From assembly GCA_033297075.1 (NCBI GenBank), contig MU858263.1:1-60510 (forward strand): a stretch of 60,510 bases of DNA, written 5' to 3'. Under the pieces are notes generated by a model that saw only the letters and a list, made by a program, of their open reading frames with translations, searched no databases and was not told the origin of the DNA. Shown piece after piece: positions 23,598 to 35,963 of the stretch (position 1 is its first letter; each line of letters starts with the position of its first letter). Source of the DNA: Rhypophila decipiens. Its lineage: Eukaryota > Ascomycota > Sordariomycetes > Sordariales > Naviculisporaceae. The position numbers were made by a program, and so were the translations under genes.

Positions 23598-24288
23598 CTT
23601 GAATGAACTAACGACAATAAGCGCTGAGAGGATGCTTTAATACCCAAGTTTGATAATGGCGGTGAGCTGGACTGGCACTTAAGATATGAAAGAGGGGTAG
23701 GTTATGGGTGGGGATCGGTACCAAGTGAGCGAAACTGTTTCTTGAAAGAGGTAAACCTGAAAGAAGGATAAATTGCCGGCAAACGAGAATAGAGGTCACA
23801 GGAATGTTGACAACGAGTGATGATCACGATTGGGTTACATACCAGGTTGTACAAAACCTAATTGTTGCGACCGGCGGGACGCCGGGGTCGGAGCTCGGCC
23901 GGCTGTCAACCCGGCCCGAGGATAACCGATCGATGTGCTCACCTACCACGTGGTTATCCACAACCACGATCTGACTGGGACACTGAAGGTAGATTGTTAA
24001 GACTGGTGGATCGGATTCAACTCGCGCGTCTCAAACTCTGGCACACTTTTTAGTCGGCATGTCTTCAAGGACGAGGAGGAACAGTGTGGGTACTCCTGGC
24101 TGCGAACGCACCACCGGTAGACAAAATTCCAATTGCAACTAATTAACGAGGGTATCTCCAATATCCAGTATCAAAACATCCAGAGCCACTACATGTTGTT
24201 CCAAGGCTCTAGGCTTCGTTCCTTAATCAGTTCTGGCCCCGACAGTATTCATACCTCATGGTCCTCGTCCAAAATATCTTCTAACTCC
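23598..24288. other. intergenic
   Basis: Between the permease 3' end and the NmrA-like start. It holds a CACGTG core at about 23947 and GC-rich patches at 23865-23920. No gene seen. Confidence 0.35.
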
Positions 24289-26251
24289 TCAAACAGGAGA
24301 CGTGTCGACCTTCCCGCTCAACTTCTCATCTGTAACATCTGGAGCATCCGAATCCTTGTCAGCCTCGCCCGAAATGACATCGCTGTCATCGAAGATGGTC
24401 GCGGGGATATGCGTCTCCGGTGCCGGGAAGAAATGGCTGAGCAGGGTATAGACAACAAATGCGCTGGTGTAGCCCCAAAAGTAGAACATATAATACAGCT
24501 TGCTGGCATCACCGACGCTGGGAGCAAGCTTGGGATCTACAGTGGCAGCCCTATTCTCGATGTTAGCAAAGTTGGAAGTGAATTTGCCGGAAATATGGGA
24601 AACTTACATTCCAGGAAGAGACGGGACAACGCTGACGAGGAACGCCACAACTGCGCGCCAGTTGGTCCCGGCCTTGTTGTACCTGTATCTACCATGCGCA
24701 CGATAGAGACCCGGGACATCGTACTTTTGCCGGTGGACGACCCAGTAATCGGCGCTGAGAAGTGCGGCAATGGGGGCGAGGAAGATGCCGAGACCGGCCA
24801 TGAAAGCAAGGAGGGACTGGGCGGAGTGAATGATCTTCCACGGCTGCATGATCCAGGCGGCGGTGATAGTTGCAATAATGACACCACGCTTGATGTTGAT
24901 GTACTTGGGGAACAGGCAGCAAATGTCGTTGGCGCAGCTGATGACGTTGGCAGACAAGTTGGTACCAATCTGAGCGACGACCCAGCTGAGACCGATCCAG
25001 AATGCGCCACAGCGACCAGCGGGACCATCCCATTGAGCGGCAATCTCAAGAGGATCCCAGATGTATTTGCCGTACACGACTTTGGATGCCGAGCAGCAGA
25101 TGATACCAAAGAGGCCGAGCATGAGCTGAATTCCTGGCAAGAAGAGAACTTGCCAGTAGACCCCCTTCTCAGTCTTGAGGTACCGGGTAAAATCGGGAAT
25201 GTTGGTTGCCATAGTAGCCCTGCATTGCGCGGTTAGTTCTGACCCGGGTCGATCAGAAGAGTCTCTGCACTTACCATCCACCGGTGATACTCGACAAGGA
25301 CGACAGAATGAGCCACGATCGTTCACTTCCGTGGACGCCGTACGGGAGAGTCCAAATCTCACCAGATCCGCCAGCCTTGGACGTCATGGTAATGACCATC
25401 GCGACCGAGGTAGTGACGACGAGTACTGGAGGGGGACATTAGCGCCAACTATTGGTACAACATGAATGGGAAGGACAGAAAACGTACCGCACTTGGCAAC
25501 AAAGAACCACTTGAGCTTGTGGGGTGGGATAAGCAAGATGGGAAATTGCACACTCCAGAAGATGAGGTGGCTGACCATGCCTTGTGTTGTGATACCGACG
25601 CTCTCGGGGATGTGGTTGGGTATATCGAGATAGGAAGGCCAGATTGACCGGATGATCTGCGTCATGGCCGTCGAACCAGTATATGTTTGGATGGCATGCC
25701 AGAAAAGGGCAGTGATAGCCCGAGTGACGACGGCGAAGCGTGAAAAGTACCAGCCGAAGGATGCGCGCATCGCCACGGGGAAGGGAATGTGGAGCCGAGC
25801 ACCAACCATGCCGTTGAGGACAAGCGGAACGGTACAGACAAGACTGCCGAAGATGATGCAAACAACAGCCTCGCGCCTGGTGGATTCTGAGTTAGTACCG
25901 ATGTTTGCTCCTTTGAGGGCACAGAGTGAATCATGAAAACTCACCATGTTAAACCAATGGCAATAATGGAAGCCGGGGCCATCCAGCTCTGGGCGTTCAG
26001 CGCATCGGAGAACCAATATCCGAACATGGTCCAGGCCGACCAAGTCCGGCGATCAATGGGGGTGACATCGCAATCGATGTTCGTCCTACAAGGGACATAG
26101 AAAGTCAGTCAAGGATCATACGGCCAGAAAGAAATATTAAATTGACTTACCATGCATCAGCATCGGCGAAGGAGGATGAGGCGCGTGGCAATACCCATCC
26201 TGCCTTGGTCGTCTTGGACTTGAGGTTCGAGGTGACCCGTTCTCGAAGCAT
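24289..26251 (-). CDS. NCS1 family permease (nucleobase/allantoin/ureide type)
   Basis: Six exons, transcript order: 26251-26151, 26085-25945, 25876-25488, 25425-25275, 25219-24608 and 24550-24289; all phases fit, 551 residues. It is a multi-pass membrane protein with about 12 hydrophobic segments. Near the N-terminus the NxDxxP, RxW and YWFSDALN pattern and an IAIGL helix are the start of the NCS1 signature; later TNIPDFTRY, WxxPxxI and GTNLSANxIS segments match the Fur-type fungal branch (uracil, allantoin, uridine permeases). The acidic C-terminal tail is cytosolic. The substrate cannot be read from sequence. The divergent neighbour encodes a predicted amide-hydrolase fusion, so an N-rich ureide such as allantoin, biuret or a related amide is the best guess. 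Confidence 0.88.
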
Positions 26252-27969
26252 GATGGGCAAACAGGTCAAAGAAGTTGTCTCGAGGAAACCAAGTATTGCC
26301 CTCTCAAAAAGATGAGGATTGATGTAGCATCCCGAGGATTTGAATCAGGAGATGGCAAGTGGGATATATAGCCCAAGGTCACATCACAGTATTTGACAGA
26401 GAACGCGAAGCTCGAATTCACAAAGCTCCATGCTTGTTGCTGCAGCCTGCATAAGAAACCAGTGGCCTATCATAAACGAGGCCGTAGACGCCTCATTGCC
26501 CAGCTGGCGAATTATTGTACAAGAACAGCGCCGTATCCAAGGTTCACGATGCTCCAAGGTGAAAGGGCTGCCGACGAGATAAGATAGCCCTGTGGTGATC
26601 GAAGGCCTGCCGTCGGCGGCCAGACGTAAATGAGTGGTGAAGTTTGGAACGAGATAACGATAGCGACCCCCATCACGGTTGGGCGTCTGAATCTGGAGAA
26701 TGGGCGAGGGGATGCATGAGGTTCCAGACTTTTCGGGTCGACTGCCGACACCCATTTTTTGCAACAACCAATCATGATTGGCAATTCTTTCCCCGGCCTG
26801 GACGAGACGCTACTGCAAGCCTTCGGATGCTTGGGATGCCAACGGAGGGAGCTACGGCTCGGGGCCTTGACCAATCGTCGGTGATGGTGGCGTCGGGGTG
26901 GTTGGCTTGTTGTCGTATCAGGACTTGGAGTGCGCATAGTCGGGCGGTCGCCGGCGGCGAAGTGAATGCTGCGTCTTATCGCACCTGCCAATTGGATTCT
27001 GCTGACAAGTATGTGACGAGCGATATGCACAAGGTCATAGATATGATCAATTCTTTTGGACTTGTCCGACGGCGCGGATAACTGCATTCTTGTATTCTTT
27101 CGGTGAATGACCACCCGCCACGAGGACTTGCTAAGTTCACCGCAACGGCAGACGCTGTCGTGGGACCAACGGCAAGATGCATCTGTTTTGAGGACGACCA
27201 TGCTTTTCCAGGCTCAGGTCGTGTCGCTTGGTCAGAAATGACGGAAAAAATGTGAGCGGGAAACGACTCAAACCAGAAGAGTCAGAAGAGTGCTGGAGAG
27301 CTGGTTCAAAGTCGGCAATTGCAATGGAAAGTGGTGTGCTGGTCGACACGTAAGGACGTGTGCAGGTATCGAAAGGGCATGTCATTTGGTGAATCTCGAT
27401 TGTACCGCAGCCGCGAAGGATATTGGACGCGAGAATCACATTGTGGGATTTCTGACCGGCAAGTGAAATGCGCGTGGGAAAGTCGTACCTGCTATTGTTC
27501 AATTGTCGGGAATGCTGAGGAAGAAGGAGCATCGTAATCTCCGCCGCCGCCGGCCCGTCGGCGTTATCAGCGGCACCTATCGCTACCGTTTAGTGAGTGG
27601 AAGCGGCCTTTACAGCGCCCCACGCCAGATGTGGGATCGTGTTACCCCGCAGTCCCTATCGGCTGTCACCGGGGACACCAAGACCAGGGGAGCTGCAGTC
27701 GCGCGACCCCACGACCCGTCGACACGCTGCATGTGGCTCGGGTCTTTGTTTGCGAGGGAATGGACGGTCGATTCTACCCAGAGATCCTGGGCCTGATATA
27801 ACGACAGACAGCCACTGGTGCTTGTTGGTCTGTTATCTTGATCTTCTTCCGGTTCGGTTGGCCCTGGCTTCTTTGTTCGATATCGCCGACGGTCAAGCAC
27901 AGTATCTGCCTCTTACTCACAATCCTTCTGTTACAAGCCAAGCCCGAGTAGAGTTCCAACCCAGCTCCA
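26252..27969. promoter_or_regulatory. divergent promoter of permease and isochorismatase-amidase genes, with GATA motifs
   Basis: 1.7 kb without a convincing gene. AGATAA at 26577-26582 is followed at once by AGATAG (26582-26587). AGATAA at 26652-26657 is followed by CGATAG (26658-26663). A reverse AGATAA (TTATCT) lies at 27833-27838, 132 nt before the hydrolase ATG. Paired HGATAR sites are the classic binding pattern of the fungal nitrogen regulator AreA/NIT2. Motif matches only. Confidence 0.45.
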
Positions 27970-30215
27970 ATGGCCTCCCAGAATTCCATACTCTCACTCC
28001 CAAACGCAAGGCCGTATGCGTTCGAGTTCCCTCTCTCCAGGACAGCCCTAGTCATCATCGACATCCAGAGGGACTTTGTGGACCCGGGCGGCTTCGGATC
28101 TATCCAGTGTGGAAGCGATGAGATCTTCTCCAGGGCTCGGGCCATTGTGCCAACTGTCAAAAAGGTTCTCGATATCTTCCGCTCATTCGGAGGGCATGTC
28201 ATCCACACGCGCGAAGGACACCAACCGGACCTCGCAGACCTACCGGCTGCCAAGAAGCTACGCCAGATCTCCAATCCTTATGGCCACCACACCATGGGGA
28301 TCGGCGATCAAGGCCCCATGGGTCGCCTCCTCGTCCGGGGCGAGTATGGCCATGATATTGTTGACGAGCTGACCCCATGGCCGGGAGAGACCGTCATCGA
28401 TAAACCAGGCAAAGGCAGCTTCTGGGGAACGAGCATTCACAGGCAGTTGCTTGCAAGAGGTGTCACTCATCTGTTGTTCGCTGGAGTTACTACAGAGTAA
28501 GCATTGCACCACATGCGCGGCCGGGGAGTAATTAAGCCCACAGCTAACATGCCTCGGTGACCAGATGCTGCGTGACAACCACATTACGAGAGTGCAATGA
28601 TCGCGGTTATCAATGCTGTATCCTGGAGGACTGCACCCAAGGCTTCGATGCGCAACAAGTGACGACTTCACTGGACATTGTCTGCGGCCAGGATGGCCTC
28701 TTTGGCTTTGTGGGAACAAGCTCCGACTTTATCGCCGCGTTCAATGAGTCAACCACAGAGCTCACACCCCCGGCTACGCCCCCAATTTTGGGAGATGATG
28801 GGCTTCCTCCCATCGACGAGTTGATATCCCGATACAGGAAAGGCATTTCCACCCCAGTGGATGTTGTCAATTTTGTGTTCGGCAAGATCGAAAAGTACAA
28901 AGACGTTGACCCAGCAGTCTGGATACAGGTCGAATCCAGGGAGAATGCCATAGCAGCAGCTGAACAGCTCATGCAACAATATTCTGGAAAGCCGTTGCCG
29001 CCGTTGTATGGTGTCCCGTTCTCCGTCAAAGATACAATCGACGTTGCCGGAATTCCCACGACCGCCGCCTGTCCGCAGTATGCTTACACTCCCAGCGACA
29101 ACGCACCAGCTGTCCAGCATGTCCTCGACGCCGGTGGAATCTTCATTGGGAAAGCCAATCTGGATCAGCTAGCGACTGGATTGTCCGGCTGCCGCTCTCC
29201 GTACGGAATTACGCACAGTGTGTTCAGCACGCAACACATCTCAGGAGGCTCATCGTCAGGTTCATCGGTCTCTGTGGGCGCAAAGCTCGTTTCCTTCGGT
29301 CTAGCTACAGACACTGCGGGGAGCGGTCGCGTCCCGGCCGCATTCAATGGAATCGTCGGCTTCAAACCTACCAAGGGCACAGTCTCCGCCAAGGGTCTGG
29401 TTCCGGCGTGCCGAACACTAGATACCATCACTGTCGTCGCTCCCTCTGTCACAGATACCCGCACAGTGTGGCAAGTCATCGCTCAACATGATCCCGAAGA
29501 TCCATTTTCAAAACTCCCACACAGCCTGGTCACATGGAAAGTGGACTTTCGCGGACCCCGCTTAGGTGGATTCACATTCGCCGTCCCCCCAGCCTGCTCG
29601 CTTGCCGTCTGCACACCGGCGTATCGCGAGCTTTTTGACCGCGCTGTCCAGACTCTGCGCGCATCAGGCGGGAGACTCGTTCCAATTGACTACAACATCT
29701 TCGAAGTAGCAGGTGATCTTCTCTACGAAGGCGCCTTGCTACATGAGCGAATGACATGCATAGGCCTCGAGTTTCTTCAAACACGGCTGAAAGAGCTCCA
29801 CCCGGTCATCAAAGCCTTGTTCGGCCAAGCTTTATCTAACCCGCCCTCTGCATATGACGTCTTTAGAGACCAGGCATTGCAAATCCAACTGACGAGAAAA
29901 GCCCAGCAAACGTTTGACACATTGCGTGGCGGTGTAGATGTGTTGATTGTGCCGACTACCACCCAGCATCCTACCATTGCGCAGATGGAAGCTGAGCCTT
30001 TAAAGCTGAACTCCAAATTGGGCACGTTTACGCATTATGCGAATGTGGTTGATCTTTGTGGTGCAAATATCCCTGTTGGGATGTATGCAGACGAGGCGAC
30101 AGGAACAGAGCTGCCCTTTGGCATCACGGTGCTAGGCGGTAGCGGATATGATGCCAAGGTGTTAGACATTGCTGGGCTGGCGGAGATGGCATTCCAGGAG
30201 GGATATGCAAAATGA
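27970..30215 (+). CDS. fused isochorismatase-like cysteine hydrolase and amidase (biuret/allophanate-type)
   Basis: Two exons, 27970-28496 and 28565-30215, phase 2 junction, 725 residues. Residues about 20-220 are an isochorismatase-fold hydrolase with Asp31 (in VIIDIQRDF), Lys145 (DKPGKGSFWGT) and Cys178 (ECCVTTT), the Asp-Lys-Cys triad of biuret, ureidoacrylate and N-carbamoyl hydrolases. Residues about 255-720 are an amidase-signature enzyme with Lys331 (PFSVKDTID), GGSSSGSS (about 403-410) and nucleophile Ser429 (DTAGSGRVP), the Ser-cisSer-Lys triad of allophanate hydrolase. Family logic suggests two sequential hydrolyses releasing ammonia, for example biuret to allophanate to ammonia and CO2. 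The separate C-terminal domain of AtzF-type enzymes is absent. It is likely cytosolic and co-regulated with the divergent permease. Exact substrates are inference. Confidence 0.85.
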
Positions 30216-30435
30216 TGAATGAAGAGATAGGATTCGGAAGAGGGTATGCAAATTCTTAATTAAAAAGTAACAAAAAGAAATGAAAACTCAACCTTCTTTT
30301 ATCCCTCTATACATGCCGGAAGTGTGCCCATCACTCTTTCGAGTAAGGACAGTGGGCGTCATCATCGGCCGCCACAAACATGTTATAGCTAATTACCCCG
30401 AAAGATAGTTAGGTTGAAATCCCTCAAAGGTGAGT

Positions 30436-30535
30436 CGGATTGGATTCGAACGCAGAGCCTTTGAATAAGTAGGAATTTCACTGCTGGCTGCAGCGCACTT
30501 ACCACTTAATCAAGGACCCCAAGCTCTCCTCCAAT
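30436..30535 (-). repeat. tRNA-derived SINE-like repeat, copy 1
   Basis: The reverse strand reads TTGGAGGAGAG..TTGGGGTC, an A-box-like TTAAGTGGTAAGTGCG, then TTCAAAGGCTCTGCG and a B-box GTTCGAATCC. It aligns over about 100 nt with 39510-39610 (roughly three quarters identical by eye). The acceptor stem does not close, so it is not a working tRNA. Confidence 0.6.
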
Positions 30536-31133
30536 CGTTGCATCCTAGACTGAACTACGGCTATATATAGTGCGTTGTCGCCAAAAGAACATTGGGACCG
30601 TGCTCTGGTCGTTGCCAAACCTTAAAACATAGAGAACCGTCTCAATACTACACGACTTTCGCTGCACTTGAAAGTTTTTCGACGTGTACGCGCCGGATCA
30701 GGATTTACATGTTCTATTCTGCACCAATCACAGTCTCACTGTCAGCACTATTCATAATCCCAGGACATTCACCTTTTACTTTTCTAGCAGAGGAGATGGT
30801 TCACCACTTTTATCACCGTCACTGTCGACATCACTCCACTACGTCAAACACGTATGTAGCGTAAACCAAATGGATTGTCAATACCAAGAAAGCCATCGAG
30901 ACCCCAAGTAATGGTTGTAGCAATGTGATACGGGCAGTAAGTAGGACCGCGCGATGAGCATTGGAAATAAATGGGAGTCTCGCCGAGAAAACACACTTTA
31001 AAGTGCTATCGGCAATGAATTGTCTGAACCTTAGCTACCTGGTACTGTGGGAGGGTGTGAGAGCAGTACGAGGGTGATGTGCTAGTTGGGATGCTTCTTA
31101 AAAGGTGATACCTGCTTCTTGGTCACAGGTGAG

Positions 31134-31594
31134 AAAGGCCGCACCGCCACAAATTCGCCGCGATTTTCGGGCACCTACCTCTTGTAACCATATAGCTATA
31201 TACCCTTCTAACCTTATATATATACCTATACCAGCGATTCACCACCATGTTACTTATTAACAGCCTTATTTACAGCACTTTCTAAGCCCTCAAGTCACGA
31301 ATTAACCGGCATTTGTTATTCTAAACAGTCAAGGCACTGTAAATGGCGGGTAGAACGTTCCCTTAAACAACAGAGTATTATAACAAATACAGTAGGGGTG
31401 TAGGGTAGGTAACTATTACTTAGGTTGTGATTAGCGACTCACTTATAAATCAATAAAACAGCGTTTTTGAACGAATTAAGCGAACTCGAGCATTCGGAAT
31501 AGATTCAGTTGATTTTTCTGTTCAATAGAGGACAATATTGACTGAAAGGTGGTTGCCAGGAACTTGCCCGCAAAATTGTGGCGGTGCGGCCTTT
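31134..31594. mobile_element. MITE-like element with about 20-bp inverted termini
   Basis: The left end AAAGGCCGCACCGCCACAA (from 31134) is matched exactly by the reverse complement of the right end (to 31594). The 461-bp interior is AT-rich and non-coding. No clear target duplication is visible. It lies upstream of the family-A gene at 31927. Confidence 0.6.
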
Positions 31595-31663
31595 GCGCGC
31601 CTTGGATTGAATGCCAAGACCGTGGAAATAACCAGAGGGACAGTGGAAATAACCGGGCCGCTT

Positions 31664-31850
31664 AGAAAAGGCAGCGTGGGTTACAGTGGTCCACGCAAGA
31701 ATTGAGTCTTTTCCCCACCAACGGGCTCAGGAGTTTTTCCACAAGGCTGAGGTTCACATGAAATAAACATGAAAGCCCCGCCATGACTAGCTGTTAGAGA
31801 AAGCCACGTGGGTCACGGTAGCCCAGGCGACAATGATTTCCCCCACCAAC
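31664..31850 (+). repeat. two direct repeats of about 55 nt upstream of a gene
   Basis: 31664-31722 and 31796-31850 share the GTGGGT(T/C)AC(A/G)GT core and end in CCCCACCAAC. Spacing is about 130 nt. They may be duplicated promoter elements or part of an old repeat. Confidence 0.5.
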
Positions 31851-31926
31851 TCTCTCACGACAACTTTTTCAACCCTCTTCCTTCTAAAAACCACCATTCA
31901 GCGGTCCATCTGAGGACATTACCAGG

Positions 31927-33854
31927 ATGAAGCTTCAATCAAGGAGATGTGAGTACAACATCCTTCCAGTCCCCAATTTCCATCCTTCCCCTTTCAAATT
32001 CATTCTACGTACCACCGCCGACCGTTCCCATCGACACGACCGAGCATTCAGTCGTGACGTTAGTCTCGACCACGCAACAAACCAGCTCTCTAGCTAGCCA
32101 AGCTCTATTTGCTGGCTTGATTGCGCTGTCCCCTATTATTGATTGGGTCCCTCAAAGGGAACGGCCTCTCTTTCAATGGCTCACACAAAAGCCCCTTACA
32201 AGCATTTTGTCGCCTCGGATATTTCTTTTTCAGACGGAAGAGTTTGAAACTAAGTACTGACCATTTGTCTTTCTCTGCTTCAGATCAAACTCATCCTGAA
32301 CGAAAAAAATGCCTCGGGCCAAAAAGCAACAGAGTCACCGCCGGCGTCAGCAACAGTGGCCCAAGCGGAAGGTCCAAAAGAACCAGCACCCCCTGCCCCG
32401 GACCTGGCACCTGCACCCGCACCCCCTGCCCCGGCCCTAGCCCCATCCCCGGACCTGGCGCCAACAGCCCGACCCTTGTGGACCTCCTGACTGACGTCCA
32501 AGGGTTGTGGATGAGACCGAATGACAAGGGCATGGTCATGGCCACCAGACACAGGGACAGCCTCTTCGTTCGCCACCTTGAGCGGACCTTGGGTACACCA
32601 CAGGGTGTACTTTGCAAAGAGGATGTTCATAAAGCATTGATCTCGGCTCTGGACAACCTCAGCAACAATATCAACTGTCTCATCAAGGGCATCCGGATAG
32701 AAGAGGACATTGTCTGTTGGCTGGGACGCCGTAGCGAAGACGAGGCTTGGATCAAGGAGTCCGCTTATATCAAGAAGCATTGGTAAGTGATCTGTGCCAT
32801 GTCTGAGGTTGATCTACTCCAAAATCAATCTTTTTCATGTTCTATTCATCTCAATACTTCTTATAGTATTTTGAGTCTCCTAGAAGCCTCTCGCCATCTC
32901 TTACTCTCCTATGTCTCTCACCCCACTAACATTTGGTATTCCTAGACCCGAGTTCGTCTACCGACTTATCCAAGCCCGCAAGGCTTTCGATGTTACTGCA
33001 TCGGCCAAAATCATGGCTTTGCACCTTCATGGAAAGGTAGAAAAGACCCCATGCTAACATTCTCTTCTGAAGCCCATGGTGGTTCATCATTATTTGAGAC
33101 TCTCTGAGCTAACGACGGTACTGTTGCTCTTCTCGGTAGTTTTGTCCCGATCTAACGGTCGCCGTCAACCGACTTTGGCTATTGACATCGGAATACTGGG
33201 AGTGCCACGGGTCCGCCGTGCTTTCTCTGATCGACAGCACCGAGTGCATGGAGAGAGAGCACCAGTTTGGTGGCTGGACGGCGGACGGCCATGAGACCTG
33301 GATGGATTGGGCCATGTCTGAAAGCAACGAGGATCAGGCCCCAGCACAGCCTCTTGGCATCATCCCGAACAGGGTTTGGGTCCCAGCAAAGGAGGAGCCA
33401 CTGGAGGACATCGAGACGCTTATGGCATTGATTGATACGGACTGGGACGCCACCCCACAAGAGATGCACCGCATGATGTAAGGTTTTGATTTGCATTTAC
33501 ACACTGCATTTGTCGTCCTCCTTGCTAATCATTGCGAACAGGTCTTACGTGGACTTCTACGAAGAGGAGCCAGATATGTTTAAACGAGAGACAACCCAAG
33601 TACCCCGAACCCACAGACAGATGGCGCTCCAGTATTACTGGAGGATGGCAAATTGCTCATTACTGAGGAGTGATTGGCTTTTCTGTGCGTGGAAGCTCGG
33701 TGGAACCGGTCTGTATTCTCGCATTGTACTACTATTTACAATGTGTTCAATGCGGCATCGACAGGGTGGAGCACGCACGTGCTACTCCGATCGAAAGCAT
33801 GTTGATGAAGGACCACGCCATCCGCACTGGGGGCGGCTTGCTTGCGACGTTTGA
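31927..33854 (+). pseudogene. unknown family gene, copy A, with a stop formed at an exon junction
   Basis: Likely exons: 31927-31948, 32284-32782, 32946-33036, 33140-33477 and 33542-33854. Splicing exon 2 to exon 3 gives TG|A, a stop, exactly where the homologue at 35964-37040 has TG|G (Trp) followed by the same EF(V/I)YR block. The two genes match across the body: a DFL/DLL start, then a Trp..PEFVYR block, then an HETWMDWA / CETWREWA motif. Before the shared core, copy A has a Pro/Gly/Cys low-complexity stretch (32385-32470) where another frame also reads sensibly (Ala/Pro-rich), so a frameshift is possible too. No known domain recognised. Either a pseudogene or a gene with a truncated product. 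Confidence 0.5.
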
Positions 33855-35963
33855 TAGGGGAATCAGCGCTGACAGCAGCACTGGGGCAGCAGTATCACTG
33901 TTTATGATGCGAACTTACTGGGCATGGTGAGATGTTCGAGATTAGTAGTATTGAAATGGAGATGATATTGCCCTGTTTAAATATTCCTTCCTTGGCCGAG
34001 GATGTGACAATGATGATTAAAGCCCACTTCATTCTACCTGACCCCAAATGACGAAGCAAAAGACGGACCGAACGAGGGACCATCGCCACACCTTGCTTCA
34101 AAATTCAAAGGGGACACCTCTGAAGATTGCTCCACCACACACAAAGCGTGGTGCGTCTTTTTCGAATACGTAAAAGAAGCAATTAAATTTCTAGTCATGT
34201 TGTTTATGCAAAGCCTTGATGCATTAGGGGCAAATGGAGTGGACACAAAGAAAGTGGCTAAAATAGCCTGGTCCAAATGAGGAAGTGGGTCTCGCTATAA
34301 ATAAACAACTTAATTAAACCTTGGAAAATATTCAACACCAGAACAGAGGGAAAGGATGATAGATAGTTAACGGTGCCTTGGATCAACAACTTCTATATGA
34401 ACTATTAATATCGCGCCCTCACCATAAAGAAACCTTCAACAGCTTGTCTCCGCTCTCCTCCTCATGCCCTCTCTAACACTTACGTGAAGCCATAGTATTA
34501 CCAGATAAGCCCAAACCCCGGGTATCGCTTTTTCCTTTGCATATAACTTTACTAAACATCCCAATCAACTGGAACCTAGATATACTGTGGAAAGCGAAGA
34601 CTGTTAGTTCACGATCGAAATCTAGAGAGGCACTATTCAAGCGAAAGAAGGTTCATCGTCTCCTAAAACGAGCCCTTTTCTTCAGCCAATAAGCTCTCGC
34701 AAAACGAATTTAGACACGAAAAAAGCTCGAGTTAGACATGTGGTTATGTGATACTGGAAAGCAAGAGAAAAGAGATAGAATAACGAAGAAGAGTCCCAAA
34801 TTGAAGCTCCATTAACGACGGCCGCTACCGAGGCATTATGATATAAGTTATGATGAAATGATTCAACAAAGAGTATGTACCCGCAAGGGCGGCCATGATG
34901 TGGGCTTGCCTCATGTTGGATGCTCTATACCTTGGGCCCTAGTAGAGCAATGCCGACAAAAGTCAAAGGTTCTTCAGAGAAAAGTAAAGATGGAGTATGA
35001 TCAATATATGATTGACAATATTGGTCAAAGAAAAAGAGAAATGAAGGTGAGGACGGGGACTAGGCAATTAAACATCAACTTTAATGATCCCCACCATCCC
35101 CCTCCCGCCCACTATACATACTACAACGCATGTGCCCCCTGTATGCCGTTGAGGCTCGTCGTCGTCAACGAAGTGAAATCTCGCGATGTTTTTCGTGGTG
35201 TTGAGGCATTGAGTACGGTACGTATTTGACGACGGTGATTACTGTAGTTATGCCTTCGTTGTAATTGACAACAGCGATTACTTGGCGATGACTTCTTCGT
35301 TGGGCACAGCAACTGTGGTGGTGGGCACATGGGTGGTTACCATGAATTGGGGCCGTTTTACGGCGAAATGCGGCCTCTTTAATGGCCAGGCCAGCTGCAA
35401 TGTGGATCAATATGTGGGGTAGGATGTGAGAGCAGTAAAGGAGGGATGTGCAAGTAGAAATTCTCTTCTTTATACACGTCCTCCAGCCTCTTGGCACACT
35501 TTATTGTTCTAGATTGTGTGTGTTTCGCTTCTATATGCCCTTAGTCGACTGAAAAGAGCGAAATCGGGTCTTGTCAGCGACGGACATCACTTGACGCATG
35601 CATCCCAGGTTTGAATTTGGGCAAGGCGTTCCAAAAGCAATGATAAACAGGCTGAGACAATGGAGTGGTGTGATGCGAGGATAAACGGCGGGAGAGTTTC
35701 GATGTATCCCCTCCTTTCACTCTGGTCCTCCGTCCGTCGATTTGCACGGAGATAAAGAATTCACTCGGGCTTCAAAGATATTTAAAGGGGCAACGAAGCA
35801 ATGTTGTTATGCTATCTGGCCACCAGGCGGCTACTAGTACAACGTCCCAGTTGATACCCCACGCTTTGAAGCGTTCCACAACCAGAGAAGTAAGGAATGA
35901 CCATGCTAGAGAAATCAAATCGGATATGACGCTAGAAACTTCATGTCCAACAAGTATCTGAAT
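33855..35963. other. gene-free stretch
   Basis: No convincing gene; the 123-codon ORF at 34858-35229 has no recognisable feature. About 35412-35470 resembles 31047-31105 (shared TGTGAGAGCAGTA and GATGTGC-x-AGT), a short dispersed repeat. Confidence 0.35.

Larger units (their letters stand above)
30216..31926. other. repeat-rich gene-free stretch
   Basis: Holds a SINE-like copy (30436-30535), a TIR element (31134-31594) and direct repeats at 31664-31722 and 31796-31850. Small ORFs here are unconvincing. Confidence 0.5.

Noticed and set aside
24133..25236. 367-codon plus-strand ORF
   Set aside because: It is antisense to the NCS1 permease exons, which have clear family motifs and introns; the ORF sequence is low-complexity and matches no family.
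26512..27201. 229-codon minus-strand ORF in the permease/hydrolase promoter
   Set aside because: Basic, low-complexity, no motif; it overlaps the GATA-rich promoter.
30436..30535. Functional tRNA gene on the minus strand
   Set aside because: A B-box is present but the acceptor and anticodon stems do not pair; it fits a SINE-like repeat better.
34858..35229. 123-codon ORF
   Set aside because: No homology-like features, signal peptide or splice context.
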